Source of the DNA: Paracoccus sp. JM45 | GTDB lineage: Bacteria > Pseudomonadota > Alphaproteobacteria > Rhodobacterales > Rhodobacteraceae | Direction: 5' to 3' | Assembly (NCBI RefSeq): GCF_003590715.1 | Contig: NZ_QQVY01000010.1 | Coordinates: forward strand, 31,544-95,543 | DNA: 64,000 nucleotides | Part shown: in pieces, positions 20,796 through 30,447 of the stretch | How the letters are laid out: the number at the start of each line of letters is the position of its first letter | Position numbering within the stretch: position 1 is the stretch's first letter | Made by a program: the position numbers and the translations under genes | The notes under the pieces: model-generated | The model's database searches: none | The model's input: only the letters and a program-made list of their open reading frames with translations | Told to the model about the DNA's origin: nothing

Positions 20796-21983
20796 ATGAC
20801 CGATTTCGCCAAAACCCGTGCCGCTTTCTATCTGCCGGAAGGCGTAACCTATCTGGATGGAAACTCGCTTGGTCCGATGCCCAAGGCGGCCAAGGCGCGG
20901 GTGGCCGATATGATGGCGGATGAATGGTCGGAAATGCTGATCACCGGTTGGAATAAGGCGGGCTGGTTCGATCAGCCGCGTAAGGTCGGCGACCGTATTG
21001 CCCGTTTGATCGGTGCAGGGGACGGTCAGGTGGTCATGGGCGATACACTGTCGATCAAGGTCTTTCAGGCGGTCAGCGCGGCACACGCCCTGCGGCCCGA
21101 TCGCCGTGTGATCCTGTCTGATAGCGGAAATTTCCCGTCCGATCTCTATGTGGCACAAGGTCTGGCGGATGCGGTCGATGCCGAATTGCGCGTCGTGGCC
21201 CCCGAAGATGTGGCAGATGCCATCGACAAGGACGTCGCCGTCCTAATGATCACCGAAGTTGATTACCGCACGGGCCGTCGCCATGATATGAAGGCGCTGA
21301 CCGCTAAGGCCCATGCGGCGGGCGCGTTGACCGTCTGGGATCTGGCGCATTCGGCAGGGGCGGTTGATGTGGATCTGACTGGCGCGAATGCCGATTTTGC
21401 AGTCGGCTGCACCTATAAATACCTGAATGGCGGGCCGGGGGCGCCCGCTTTCATCTGGACCCATCCCCGTCATGCCGAAGCGGCCCAGCCGATCCTGCAA
21501 GGCTGGATGGGGCATACAGCACCCTTTGCCTTTGATCTGGATTACCGCCCCGCAGGCGGCATCGACCGGATGCGCGTCGGCACGCCCCCTGTAATTGCCA
21601 TGACCGCGTTAGAGGCAGCACTGGATGTCTGGGACGGGGTCGATATGACCGATCTGCGCGCCCGCTCCGTCCAGCTGTCCGAGGCATTCATTGCAGGGGT
21701 CGAGGCGAATTGCCCCGATGTCACCCTGCATTCGCCGCGTGATCCCCAACATCGCGGATCGCAGGTCGGTTTCCGCCATCCCCATGCCTATGCCGTGATG
21801 CAGGCATTGATCGCGCAGGGGGTTATCGGCGATTTCCGTGCGCCAGATGTGCTGCGCTTCGGTTTTGCACCGCTTTACAACAATCTGGACGATGTGGATC
21901 ACGCGGTTCGTGTCCTTGCCGGCATTCTGCATGACGGAAGTTGGGATCATCCGGATTTCCACAAGAAATCCGCGGTAACCTAA
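20796..21983 (+). CDS. kynU: Kynureninase
   Basis: A PLP enzyme cleaving L-kynurenine to anthranilate and alanine. It shows VTYLDGNSLGPMPK at the N-terminus, SDSGNFPSDLYVAQG, the PLP aspartate in WDLAHSAGA, and the Schiff-base lysine in GCTYKYLNGGPGAP (K208). 395 residues is normal. AGAGGGAG precedes the start. Together with the divergent hydrolase it would cover two of the three steps from tryptophan to anthranilate; tryptophan dioxygenase is not in the window. Confidence 0.95.
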   Translation: MTDFAKTRAAFYLPEGVTYLDGNSLGPMPKAAKARVADMMADEWSEMLITGWNKAGWFDQPRKVGDRIARLIGAGDGQVVMGDTLSIKVFQAVSAAHALRPDRRVILSDSGNFPSDLYVAQGLADAVDAELRVVAPEDVADAIDKDVAVLMITEVDYRTGRRHDMKALTAKAHAAGALTVWDLAHSAGAVDVDLTGANADFAVGCTYKYLNGGPGAPAFIWTHPRHAEAAQPILQGWMGHTAPFAFDLDYRPAGGIDRMRVGTPPVIAMTALEAALDVWDGVDMTDLRARSVQLSEAFIAGVEANCPDVTLHSPRDPQHRGSQVGFRHPHAYAVMQALIAQGVIGDFRAPDVLRFGFAPLYNNLDDVDHAVRVLAGILHDGSWDHPDFHKKSAVT

Positions 21984-22050
21984 GGGAAGGGGGGTTTCCA
22001 AACCGCCCAAAAGGCATGAAACGTTTGGTATTGCAACATATCGGTCGATT

Positions 22051-23124
22051 ATGTCGAAACAGATTCTTGGAACCGCCCTTCTGGCCTGCCTGATGGGCTT
22101 ACCTGCTGTCGCGCAGGACGATACCGATGACGCTGTTCGTGTGCGTCTTGTGACGGTCGAAACGACCAAGCTTGCTACCGAACTTGAGCTTTCGGGGGAA
22201 ATCGCTGCGATTGATGAAATCCAGCTGGGTTTCCGTCAGGGTGGCCGCGTCAGCGAGGTTCTGGTCGAAGAAGGTGACCGCGTTGTTTCGGGGCAGGCCT
22301 TGGCGCGTCTGGCCGCGGTCCAGCAGGAACAGTCGCTGAACGTCGCCGAAGCAGGCCTGCTGTCGGCCCGCGCGGGGCAGGAACAGGCCGCCCAAGCCAG
22401 TGAACGCGCCGATGCACTGCTGGAACGCGGTGTCGGAACACGCGCCGATGCCGATCGGGCGGAACAGGCCTTGTCGCAGGCAGAAGGTGTTCTGGAACGT
22501 TCGGTTTCGGCGGTTGAACAGGCGCGCCGCGCGTTGCAGGACGCTGTGCTGCGTTCGCCGCAAGGGGCGGTTATTACCAGCAAGACCGTGGCACCGGGGC
22601 AGGTCGTTGCAGCCGCCCAGCCGGTCTTCGAACTGGCTGCCATGACCGGATTCGAGGCGATCTTCCATGTTGCCGATGATCCGATGTTGCGCGATGCCTT
22701 GGGCACCCGTGTCAGGCTGGAAACAATCGATATTGCCGGTCCGACCATGTTCGGCGTCGTCACCGAGGTCTCGCCGCTGGTCGATCCGTCCACCGGCACC
22801 GTGACCGTCCGCGCACAGGTCCAGATGCCGCAGCGCGGGACCGAATTGCTGGGTGCCTCGGTCCGCGGGTATCTTGACCTTGCGCCTGCCGACGGAGTCG
22901 AAATTCCGTGGACCGCCCTGATGCGCCAAGGGGATGCGCCTGCCGTCTGGACGGTCGATCAGGACAATCGCGTCGATCTGACCCAGGTCGAAGTGGGCCA
23001 TTACGGTGACAAGACGATTTTCGTGGCGGACGGGCTGACCGACGGCCAAAGGGTCATCGGCGAAGGATCGCAACTGCTTTATCCCGGCCGGAAGGTGCAG
23101 GAAGATCAAGAGGGGCAGGAATGA
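22051..23124 (+). CDS. RND efflux periplasmic adaptor (first of two)
   Basis: A membrane fusion protein linking an RND pump to an outer-membrane channel. Signal peptide (residues 1-22, ending PAVAQ), then the lipoyl half-motif (LGFRQGGRVSEVLVEEGDRV), an Ala/Glu-rich alpha-hairpin, and the second lipoyl/beta-barrel region (APGQVVAAAQPVFEL). 357 residues. No lipobox, so it is probably a periplasmic, Sec-exported protein. The stop overlaps the second adaptor by 4 bases. Confidence 0.92.
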   Translation: MSKQILGTALLACLMGLPAVAQDDTDDAVRVRLVTVETTKLATELELSGEIAAIDEIQLGFRQGGRVSEVLVEEGDRVVSGQALARLAAVQQEQSLNVAEAGLLSARAGQEQAAQASERADALLERGVGTRADADRAEQALSQAEGVLERSVSAVEQARRALQDAVLRSPQGAVITSKTVAPGQVVAAAQPVFELAAMTGFEAIFHVADDPMLRDALGTRVRLETIDIAGPTMFGVVTEVSPLVDPSTGTVTVRAQVQMPQRGTELLGASVRGYLDLAPADGVEIPWTALMRQGDAPAVWTVDQDNRVDLTQVEVGHYGDKTIFVADGLTDGQRVIGEGSQLLYPGRKVQEDQEGQE

Positions 23125-24224
23125 AACATCTGGCCATTATCTGCGCGGTCGCGGTACTTGCGGGGCCTGCTTCGGCGCTTGGGTTGCCAAGCTGGCTGGG
23201 GGGTGGTGATCATGCGGAAGAAGAACCCGTAGGCCCGCCCCGCCCTGTTGTCAGTGTGATTGTCGAGGATCACGGCGACGAAGCGCGCTGGATCCCCGGC
23301 ATTGTCGCATCGCGCGATCAGGTGACCATGGGGTTCCAGACGCTTGGCCGGATGGTGTCCCGCCCCGTCGAGCTGGGGGCGATGGTGGAAGAAGGGGAAA
23401 CCCTTGCCGAATTGAACACCGATGATCTTGCCGCATCCACCCGCGCCGCGCGCGCGGCCTATGATGCGGCAGAGGTCCAACAGCGCACCGCCGAGGCCAC
23501 CCTGACGCGGACCACGGCGCTGGCAAAACGCAATGTGTCGTCCAGCGCGCAGCTGGAACAGGCGCAGCAGGCCGCTGTCGCGGCCAATGCCGCGGTCGAG
23601 CAGGCGCGTTCGGAATTGTTGCAGGCCGAGGATGCAGAAGGTTTTGCGACCATGACCGCACCTTTCGCGGGCGTGATCAGTGCTGTCTATGAAGAACCCG
23701 GTGCGGTTGTCAGCGCCGGCCAGCAGGTGCTGCAACTGTCGGCACAGGATGAAAAAGAGGTTCTGATCGACCTGCCGGCATCCGCGCTGGTCGGTCTTGA
23801 CCGTGACGCGGTCTTTACGGTCTGGCATCGCAACGAACCCGCAGCCGAAGAACCCGCGGTGCTGGACCGTATCGACCCCGTGGCAGACAGCGCCACCCGC
23901 ACCCGCCGGTTGCATCTGGGGCTGCCGCAAGACAGCAGCTTCCGTCTGGGGGCCTTGGTGCGGGCACGTTTTGGCAGCGTGGACGATCCTTCGTTGTCGC
24001 TGCCCGCAGCCGCCGTGCTGACGGTTGGCGACGACAGTTTTGTCTGGTCTGTCCACCGCGACGGGGACACCGCTTATGTCGAACAGGTTCCGGTGACTGC
24101 CGCAGCCCCGTTCCAGGGGCGCGTCTCTATTACATCGGGACTTGAGGCGGGTGATGAAATTGTCATCCGTGGCGTGAAATCACTGACCGATGGTCAGGCA
24201 GTCGGCCGGAGGCTGAACCCTTGA
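23121..24224 (+). CDS. RND efflux periplasmic adaptor (second of two)
   Basis: A second membrane fusion protein, 367 residues, with signal peptide (to about PASA), lipoyl half-motif (GFQTLGRMVSRPVELGAMV), a coiled hairpin, and the returning TMTAPFAGVISAVYEEPG. It differs clearly from the first adaptor in sequence. ATGA overlap at the start and a 4-base overlap with the pump gene point to strict co-expression. Confidence 0.92.
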   Translation: MKHLAIICAVAVLAGPASALGLPSWLGGGDHAEEEPVGPPRPVVSVIVEDHGDEARWIPGIVASRDQVTMGFQTLGRMVSRPVELGAMVEEGETLAELNTDDLAASTRAARAAYDAAEVQQRTAEATLTRTTALAKRNVSSSAQLEQAQQAAVAANAAVEQARSELLQAEDAEGFATMTAPFAGVISAVYEEPGAVVSAGQQVLQLSAQDEKEVLIDLPASALVGLDRDAVFTVWHRNEPAAEEPAVLDRIDPVADSATRTRRLHLGLPQDSSFRLGALVRARFGSVDDPSLSLPAAAVLTVGDDSFVWSVHRDGDTAYVEQVPVTAAAPFQGRVSITSGLEAGDEIVIRGVKSLTDGQAVGRRLNP

Positions 24225-27200
24225 AAAGTTTCAATCTGTCGGACTGGGCGCTGCATCACCGCAGCTTTGTCTGGTTCTTGCTGTTGATGTCGATGTTTGC
24301 CGGTACGATCAGCTATCTGGCTTTGGGTCGCGAAGAAGATCCCGATTTCACCATCAAGACGATGATCATTGCCGCAGCCCTTCCCGGTGCCACCGCCGAG
24401 GAAACGCTGAAGCAGGTAACGACCCGCATCGAAACCAAGCTGGAAGAACTGGACGAACTGGACTTTACGCGATCCGTCACCATGCCGGGGCAGGCGGTGG
24501 TCTATGTCGAACTGGACCCGACCATCCGTGGCCCCGCCGTCCCCGAAGTCTGGAAACGCGTCCGGCAGATGATGTCAGATATCAGGGCCGATTTCCCGCA
24601 GGAATTTTCCGGATTCCAGTTCAATGACAACTTCGGTGACGTGTTCGGCAATATCTATGCCTTTACGTCCGACGGCTTTACACCGCGTGAAATGCGCGAC
24701 AGGGTCGAGGCTATCCGCAAGCAGGTTGCCACGCTGGATCAGGCGGGCAAGACCGAATTGCTGGGTGAACAGGACGAACAGGTCTTCATCGAATTTTCCT
24801 CGGCGCGGCTGGCGGCACTTGGTTTGAATCAGGCCGAGGTTGTCGGAACGCTGGCAGAGCAGAATGCGATTTCGCCTTCGGGGGTGATTCAGTCGGGGCC
24901 GGAACGAGTGCTGGTGCGCGTGGGCGGGCAGTTCGATGATGCCTCCTCGATCGAGGCTGTGAACCTGCGCGTGGGCGAACGTTTCTTCAATCTGGCTGAC
25001 GTGGCCACGATCACGCGCGGCTATCAGGACCCGCCGGATTCACTGTTCCGCTATCGCGGTGAAACGGCCATCGGCTTGCAGATCGGCATGCGAAAGGGTG
25101 GCAATATTCTTGAATTCGGCGAACAGCTGGACAGCCTGATGGACGACATTGCGGCCGATCTGCCGGTCGGGATCACCATGTCCAAATTCGCCGACCAGCC
25201 CCATGTCGTCGATGATGCCGTCGGCCATTTCGTCAAGGCACTGGCCGAGGCTGTGGGCATCGTTCTGGTCGTCAGCTTTATCAGTCTGGGAATGCGCGCC
25301 GGTCTGGTCGTGACACTGACCATTCCGCTGTGTCTGGCGATCACCTTTGTGATCCTCAGCCTTTACGGAATTACCTTGCAGCGGATTTCACTGGGGGCCC
25401 TGATCATTGCCCTTGGTCTGCTGGTCGATGACGCCATGATCGCGATCGAGACGATGATTTCCCGGCTGGAGCTGGGGGAATCCCTTGAAAAAGCGGCCAG
25501 CTATGCATGGACCTCTATCGCATTCCCCATGTTGACGGGGACTTTGGTCACGGTCGCAGGCTTTATTCCCATCGGGTTGAACAGCTCGGCTGCGGGGGAA
25601 TTCACCTTTTCATTGTTTGTGGTGATTGCAGTTTCATTGACGATTTCATGGATCGTCGCAGTGCTGTTCGCACCATTGCTGGGGGTGACTTTCCTGTCCT
25701 CCAAAATGGCACATCACCATCAAGGGCCGGGGCGTCTGCGCCGTGGTTTCCACGGTTTGCTGCGCCATGCGATGCGGTTCAAATGGATCACCATCGCGGT
25801 CACGCTGGCCCTGTTCTTTACCTCGGTCTGGGGGATGCAATTCGTTGAACAGCAGTTCTTCCCGACCTCGGACCGGACCGAGGTGGTGATTGATGTCAGT
25901 GAACGCCAGAATGCCTCGATTGCGCGGACCGATGCCGATATGGCGCGGCTGGAAGCAGCCCTGTCACAGGACGAAGATGTCCTGTTCTGGACGACCTATG
26001 TCGGTTCAGGTGCGCCGCGGTTCGTCTTGTCGATGGATGTGCCGACCGCAGGTCCGCATATGGGCCAGATCGTCATCCAGACACCGGACCTTGAAGCCCG
26101 CGACCGCGTCAAGGCCCGCATCAATTCGATGGCCAAGACCGATTTTGTCGGTGTCGACATCTATGTGAAGAACCTTGAAATCGGCCCGCCAGTCGGCAAA
26201 CCGGTCCAATACCGCGTCAGCGCCCCCGAACCCGATGCCGCCCGTGATGCGGCCCTTGGTCTTGCAACGGTGATGTCGGGCGAACCGCGTTTGCGTGATA
26301 TCGCGCTGGACTGGAATGAACCCGCCCGCATGGTGCGCCTGAACGTCGATCAGGATCAGGCGCGTCAGCTGGGGGTGACCAACGGCGATATCTCGGATGC
26401 GCTATCGGCGCTGTTTACAGGGGTTCAGGTCACGCAGCTGCGCGATGATATTTTCCTGATCAATGTGGTGGCGCGGGGCGCGACTGATGATCGTGAATCA
26501 CTGGGCTCGATCCGCAACCTTCAGCTAAGTCTGGCCGACGGGCGTACCATTCCGTTGGCGGCGCTGGTAACGCTGGAATACGGGTCCGAACAGCCGCTGA
26601 TCCTGCAACGTGACGGCTTGCCGACAGTCACGGTCAAGGCCGGTATCGCCACCAAGGACCAACCCGCGACACTGGTAACGGCGATGACGGATAAGGTGGC
26701 CGAATATCAGTCCACCCTGCCTCCAGACGTCAAGATCGAGATCGGCGGCACGGTCGAAAGCTCGGCTGACAGTCAGGCGCCGATTGCCGCTGTTGTGCCG
26801 GTGATGCTGCTGATCATGTCGGTTCTGGTGATGGCGCAGATGCAAAGCTTCCGCCTGTCGCTGATCGTCTTTGCGGCGGCCCCCTTGGGCCTGATCGGCG
26901 TGGTTGCAGTGCTGGTGCCATTCGGCGTGCCGATGGGCTTTGTGGCCATCCTTGGTATTCTGGCACTGATCGGAATTCTGATCCGGAACTCGATTATTTT
27001 GGTCCATGAAATCCAGGAACTGCTGCATAAAGGCAAAAGCCGCTGGGATGCCGTGTTCGAGGCATCCGACAGCCGGGCACGCCCCATCCTGCTGACAGCG
27101 GCTGCGGCCTCACTGGCATTGATCCCGATCTCGCGGCAGGTGTTCTGGGGGCCAATGGCCTTTGCGATGATGGGCGGCATTATTGCGGGAACGCTGGTGA

Positions 27201-27265
27201 CGCTGGTCTTCGTGCCTGCGCTTTATTGCGCGGTCTTCAGGGTCCGTCCGCCGCGGGACGCGTAA
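24221..27265 (+). CDS. RND-family efflux pump (AcrB/CzcA-like permease)
   Basis: A proton-driven inner-membrane pump of 1014 residues with twelve membrane helices and two large periplasmic loops. N-terminal SYLALGREEDPDF, LGRE/GATAEE segments and the proton-relay GLLVDDAMIAIE in helix 4 show this is the hydrophobic-compound (HAE) rather than the metal class. The start is TTG 24221, eight bases after GGAGG, overlapping the previous stop. Substrate unknown; there is no outer-membrane channel or repressor gene beside it. Confidence 0.93.
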   Translation: MKSFNLSDWALHHRSFVWFLLLMSMFAGTISYLALGREEDPDFTIKTMIIAAALPGATAEETLKQVTTRIETKLEELDELDFTRSVTMPGQAVVYVELDPTIRGPAVPEVWKRVRQMMSDIRADFPQEFSGFQFNDNFGDVFGNIYAFTSDGFTPREMRDRVEAIRKQVATLDQAGKTELLGEQDEQVFIEFSSARLAALGLNQAEVVGTLAEQNAISPSGVIQSGPERVLVRVGGQFDDASSIEAVNLRVGERFFNLADVATITRGYQDPPDSLFRYRGETAIGLQIGMRKGGNILEFGEQLDSLMDDIAADLPVGITMSKFADQPHVVDDAVGHFVKALAEAVGIVLVVSFISLGMRAGLVVTLTIPLCLAITFVILSLYGITLQRISLGALIIALGLLVDDAMIAIETMISRLELGESLEKAASYAWTSIAFPMLTGTLVTVAGFIPIGLNSSAAGEFTFSLFVVIAVSLTISWIVAVLFAPLLGVTFLSSKMAHHHQGPGRLRRGFHGLLRHAMRFKWITIAVTLALFFTSVWGMQFVEQQFFPTSDRTEVVIDVSERQNASIARTDADMARLEAALSQDEDVLFWTTYVGSGAPRFVLSMDVPTAGPHMGQIVIQTPDLEARDRVKARINSMAKTDFVGVDIYVKNLEIGPPVGKPVQYRVSAPEPDAARDAALGLATVMSGEPRLRDIALDWNEPARMVRLNVDQDQARQLGVTNGDISDALSALFTGVQVTQLRDDIFLINVVARGATDDRESLGSIRNLQLSLADGRTIPLAALVTLEYGSEQPLILQRDGLPTVTVKAGIATKDQPATLVTAMTDKVAEYQSTLPPDVKIEIGGTVESSADSQAPIAAVVPVMLLIMSVLVMAQMQSFRLSLIVFAAAPLGLIGVVAVLVPFGVPMGFVAILGILALIGILIRNSIILVHEIQELLHKGKSRWDAVFEASDSRARPILLTAAAASLALIPISRQVFWGPMAFAMMGGIIAGTLVTLVFVPALYCAVFRVRPPRDA

Positions 27266-27339
27266 GGGTCGAGGGTCACCGCCGGACTGCCGCCTGATGT
27301 CATCGGGCGCTGTGATGGCGGTGCGGTCGCGGGACGCAA

Positions 27340-27370
27340 AAAGCGCCCGGAACATGGTTCCGGGCGCTTT
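27340..27370. terminator. Strong bidirectional terminator between RND pump and msrA
   Basis: A perfect 14-bp stem (AAAGCGCCCGGAAC with GTTCCGGGCGCTTT) around a 3-base loop. A-tract on the left and TTT-CTCTTT on the right, so it can end transcripts from both the pump operon and msrA. Confidence 0.9.
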
Positions 27371-27387
27371 CTCTTTGGGGGCAACGC

Positions 27388-27897
27388 TTATTCGGCGGCG
27401 TCACGTTTGGGCAGAACCCAGTCGGGACGCGGGAAGTGGCAGGTATAGCCGTTTGGAAAGCGTTCCAGATAATCCTGATGCTCCGGCTCGGCGTTCCAGA
27501 AATCACCGACCGGTTCAACCTGCGTAACAACTTTGCCGGGCCAGATGCCCGATGCCTCGATATCCGCGATCGTGTCCAAAGCGACGGCCTTCTGATCCTC
27601 ATCGACATAATAGATGCCCGAGCGATAGCTGGCCCCCATGTCATTGCCCTGACGGTCCACCGTCGTGGGGTCATGGATCTGGAAGAAAAACTCCAGCAGG
27701 TGGCGATAGCTGGTCAGATCGGGATCATAAATGATCTCGATCGCTTCGGCATGGGTGCCATGATTGCGATAGGTGGCGTTGGGGATGTCCCCGCCGCTGT
27801 AACCGACACGGGTCGATACAACACCGGGCAGACGCCGGATCAGATCCTGCATCCCCCAGAAACATCCACCCGCCAAAACTGCGCGTTCTGTCATCAT
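27388..27897 (-). CDS. msrA: Peptide-methionine (S)-S-oxide reductase MsrA
   Basis: Repairs S-epimers of methionine sulfoxide. The catalytic Cys lies in GGCFWGMQ (C12), followed by [12 protein letters not shown] and the family segment [14 protein letters not shown]. 169 residues. Two adjacent ATG codons (27897, 27894) follow AAGGA, which lies in the end of msrB. Cytoplasmic, no signal peptide. Second gene of a two-gene msrB-msrA unit covering both sulfoxide epimers. Confidence 0.95.
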   Translation of the reverse strand: MMTERAVLAGGCFWGMQDLIRRLPGVVSTRVGYSGGDIPNATYRNHGTHAEAIEIIYDPDLTSYRHLLEFFFQIHDPTTVDRQGNDMGASYRSGIYYVDEDQKAVALDTIADIEASGIWPGKVVTQVEPVGDFWNAEPEHQDYLERFPNGYTCHFPRPDWVLPKRDAAE

Positions 27898-27899
27898 CT

Positions 27900-28337
27900 T
27901 TATCCTTCGACTTGGGGCAGGTATTCACCATAGCCCCCAGCTTCCATGTCATCTTTGGGCACAAACCTCAGCGAGGCCGAGTTGATGCAATAACGCAGCC
28001 CGCCTGCTTCGGGTGGTCCGTCCGGAAAGACATGGCCCAGATGGCTGTCACCATTTGTGGACCGGACTTCGGTGCGGACCATGCCAAAGCTGACATCACG
28101 GTGTTCGGTGACATTCTGCTGGATCGGCTTGGTAAAGGCTGGCCAGCCGCAGCCCGAATTATATTTGGCACCGCTGGCAAACAAAGGTTCACCCGAGACG
28201 ATATCGACGTAAATGCCCGGTTCGAAGTGATGGTCGTATTCGCCGGTAAAGGCCCGCTCGGTGCCGTTTTCCTGCGTGACGCGATATTGCTCCGGCGTCA
28301 GCCGGTCGATCGCATCCTGGCTTTTCTGATAGGCCAT
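27900..28337 (-). CDS. msrB: Peptide-methionine (R)-S-oxide reductase MsrB
   Basis: Repairs R-epimers of methionine sulfoxide. The catalytic Cys is in [10 protein letters not shown] (C117), with SGCGWPAF (C63) as probable resolving Cys. The two CxxC zinc pairs of many MsrB proteins are absent, so this is the zinc-free type. ATG 28337 with GGAGGATC upstream gives 145 residues; the frame is open further upstream but without support. First gene of the msrBA unit. Confidence 0.94.
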   Translation of the reverse strand: MAYQKSQDAIDRLTPEQYRVTQENGTERAFTGEYDHHFEPGIYVDIVSGEPLFASGAKYNSGCGWPAFTKPIQQNVTEHRDVSFGMVRTEVRSTNGDSHLGHVFPDGPPEAGGLRYCINSASLRFVPKDDMEAGGYGEYLPQVEG

Positions 28338-28405
28338 ATGATCCTCCGCGGATGGGGTGGCGTTATGGCATCCTATATGGGGACCATAACGCCATTCCGC
28401 AAAGG

Positions 28406-29374
28406 TCACATGCGGGAAACCGCCTCTTTCGCCGCGTGGTATTCTGCCGCAAGCTTGTCGATACGGGTGGCCGCAGGTTCCACCGCGTGCACGGCCCCGA
28501 TGCCCTGACCGGCCCCCCAGATCGTGCTCCACGCCTTGGGTTTGGACGACCCGTCCGAGAAATTCATCGAGGATGCATCCGCCGCCGCCAGATTGTCGGG
28601 GTCCAGCCCCGCATTGCGGATCGAGGGGGCCAGATAATTCCCCGAAACCCCCGTAAACAGCGATGATGTCACAATATCCATTGCGCCGCTTTCCACAATC
28701 ATCCGTTTATAATCTGCCTGCGCGTTTGCTTCCTCGGTCGCGATAAACGCGCTGCCGATATAGCCCAGATCGGCACCCATCACCTGCGCGGCCAGCACCG
28801 CCCGACCCGTCGCAATCGATCCGGACAGCAACAGCGGACCATCGAACCATTCGCGGATTTCCTGAATCAGCGCAAAAGGCGATTGCGGACCGGCGTGACC
28901 GCCAGCACCTGCGGCCACGGCAATCAGACCATCCGCGCCTTTTTCGATCGCCTTCTTGGCGAAGAAATTATTGATGATGTCGTGCAGCGCGATGCCGCCG
29001 CAATCATGGGCGGCCTCGTTCACCTCGACCCGCGCCCCAAGCGAGGTGATCCAGATCGGCACCTTATGGCGGTGGCAAGTTTCAATATCACGCTCCAGCC
29101 GCGCATTGCTGCGATGGACGATCTGGTTCACCGCATAGGGGGCCGCGGGATTGTCCGGATTGGCCTGATTGTGGCGGTCCAGTTCTTCGGTGATGCGGGT
29201 CAGCCATGCGTCCAGCATCGAAAGCTCACCCTCTTTTTCGCGTGCGTTCAGGGCCGGAAAGCTGCCGACGATGCCGGCCTTGCATTGGGCAATGACCAGT
29301 TCGGGGCCGGATACGATAAACATGGGCGACGCAACGACAGGGATGCGCAGGTTCTGCAGGATCGGCGGTAACAT
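28406..29374 (-). CDS. Nitronate monooxygenase-family flavoprotein
   Basis: A TIM-barrel FMN enzyme of the 2-nitropropane dioxygenase family. [17 protein letters not shown] near the start, the flavin/catalytic GAGGHAGP (H160), and [26 protein letters not shown] are typical. ATG 29374 with GGAGG six bases upstream gives 322 residues; the open frame extends 31 codons further back without support. True substrate unknown; may detoxify propionate-3-nitronate. Confidence 0.9.
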   Translation of the reverse strand: MLPPILQNLRIPVVASPMFIVSGPELVIAQCKAGIVGSFPALNAREKEGELSMLDAWLTRITEELDRHNQANPDNPAAPYAVNQIVHRSNARLERDIETCHRHKVPIWITSLGARVEVNEAAHDCGGIALHDIINNFFAKKAIEKGADGLIAVAAGAGGHAGPQSPFALIQEIREWFDGPLLLSGSIATGRAVLAAQVMGADLGYIGSAFIATEEANAQADYKRMIVESGAMDIVTSSLFTGVSGNYLAPSIRNAGLDPDNLAAADASSMNFSDGSSKPKAWSTIWGAGQGIGAVHAVEPAATRIDKLAAEYHAAKEAVSRM

Positions 29375-29521
29375 GATGTCCTCCCTCAAGGTTTGGGCGA
29401 CGATGCCTTCTGCTTGGGCAGTCGGCAAGGTCTGACGCGGCGACAAGGGCTTAGCTGTGGTCATCATCGGGGCAACTGGCTAGCAACGCGGCAGAATTTG
29501 CATATCGTGAAAGGTCACATC

Positions 29522-30412
29522 ATGATTCCCCTTCGCACCGCCGCCGTCGCCCTTCTGGCCAGCGCCCTGCCGCTGGCGGCCCAAACGCCGCGTATTGCCG
29601 TCATGTCCGCGTTCGAGCCGGAATGGATCAGCCTGCAGGCCGATCTTCAGGGCGCGGAAAGCCAAACCATCAACGGCACGAAATTTATCACCGGCCAGTT
29701 GTCGGGGCAGGATGTCGTGCTGTTCCTGTCGGGTGTGTCGATGGTGAATGCGGCCATGACCACGCAACTGGCGCTGGATCATTTCGATATCGACAGCATC
29801 GTGTTTTCGGGCATCGCGGGGGGGGTCGATCCCACGCTGAACATCGGTGATGTGGTCGTGTCGGAAAACTGGGGCAACTGGCTGGAAACGGTCATGGCAC
29901 GTCAGGACGGTGACGGTTACGCGCTGCCGGGGTTCCTGTCGTCGCCCTTTGCCAATCACCAGATGTTCTTTACCCGTGAAACGACGGTGGCATCCGATCG
30001 TGGCGAACCCGAAACGCGCTTCTGGTTTCCTGCCGATGCCGATCTGCTGAAGGTCGCGCAGCAGGTGGCGGATGAAACCGATCTTGCCGCCTGCAATGAT
30101 GCGAACGAATGTCTGGATCAGGCCCCGCAGATCCGTGTCGGCGGCAATGGCCTGTCGGGATCGTCCTTCATGGACAATGCCCCTTTGCGCGAATGGATGT
30201 CTGATACATTCGAGGCGCAGGTCGTCGACATGGAATCCGCTGCCGTCGCACAGGTTGCATGGTCGAATCAGGTGCCGTTCATCGCCTTCCGGTCATTGTC
30301 CGATCTGGCAGGCGGAGGAGAGGGCGAAAACGAGATGGGCGTCTTCATGTCGCTGGCCTCGGAAAATTCGGCCGCGCTGGTCAAGGCGTTTCTGGCAAAA
30401 CTGCCCGAATAA
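29522..30412 (+). CDS. Exported MTA/SAH nucleosidase-like protein (phosphorylase superfamily)
   Basis: 296 residues beginning with a Sec signal peptide (MIPLRTAAVALLASALPLAAQ). The mature part has the PNP/UDP-phosphorylase fold of 5'-methylthioadenosine/S-adenosylhomocysteine nucleosidase: IAVMSAFEPEWISL, VFSGIAGGVDPTLNIGDVV, VDMESAAVAQVAW and the catalytic-Asp region FRSLSDLAGG. A 30-40 residue insert with two Cys (about 178-200) is not in the standard enzyme. Cytoplasmic MTAN lacks a signal peptide, so this form should act in the periplasm on external nucleosides. GAAAGG precedes the ATG. Confidence 0.85.
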   Translation: MIPLRTAAVALLASALPLAAQTPRIAVMSAFEPEWISLQADLQGAESQTINGTKFITGQLSGQDVVLFLSGVSMVNAAMTTQLALDHFDIDSIVFSGIAGGVDPTLNIGDVVVSENWGNWLETVMARQDGDGYALPGFLSSPFANHQMFFTRETTVASDRGEPETRFWFPADADLLKVAQQVADETDLAACNDANECLDQAPQIRVGGNGLSGSSFMDNAPLREWMSDTFEAQVVDMESAAVAQVAWSNQVPFIAFRSLSDLAGGGEGENEMGVFMSLASENSAALVKAFLAKLPE

Positions 30413-30414
30413 AG

Positions 30415-30446
30415 AAAAGGCCCCCGTTTTCGTGGGGGCCTTTTTT
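30415..30446. terminator. Bidirectional terminator between nucleosidase and clpB
   Basis: An 11-bp stem (AAAAGGCCCCC with GGGGGCCTTTT) and a T6 run on the plus strand at 30441-30446, with an A-rich left flank that serves as T-run for the convergent clpB. Confidence 0.9.
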
Positions 30447-30447
30447 A

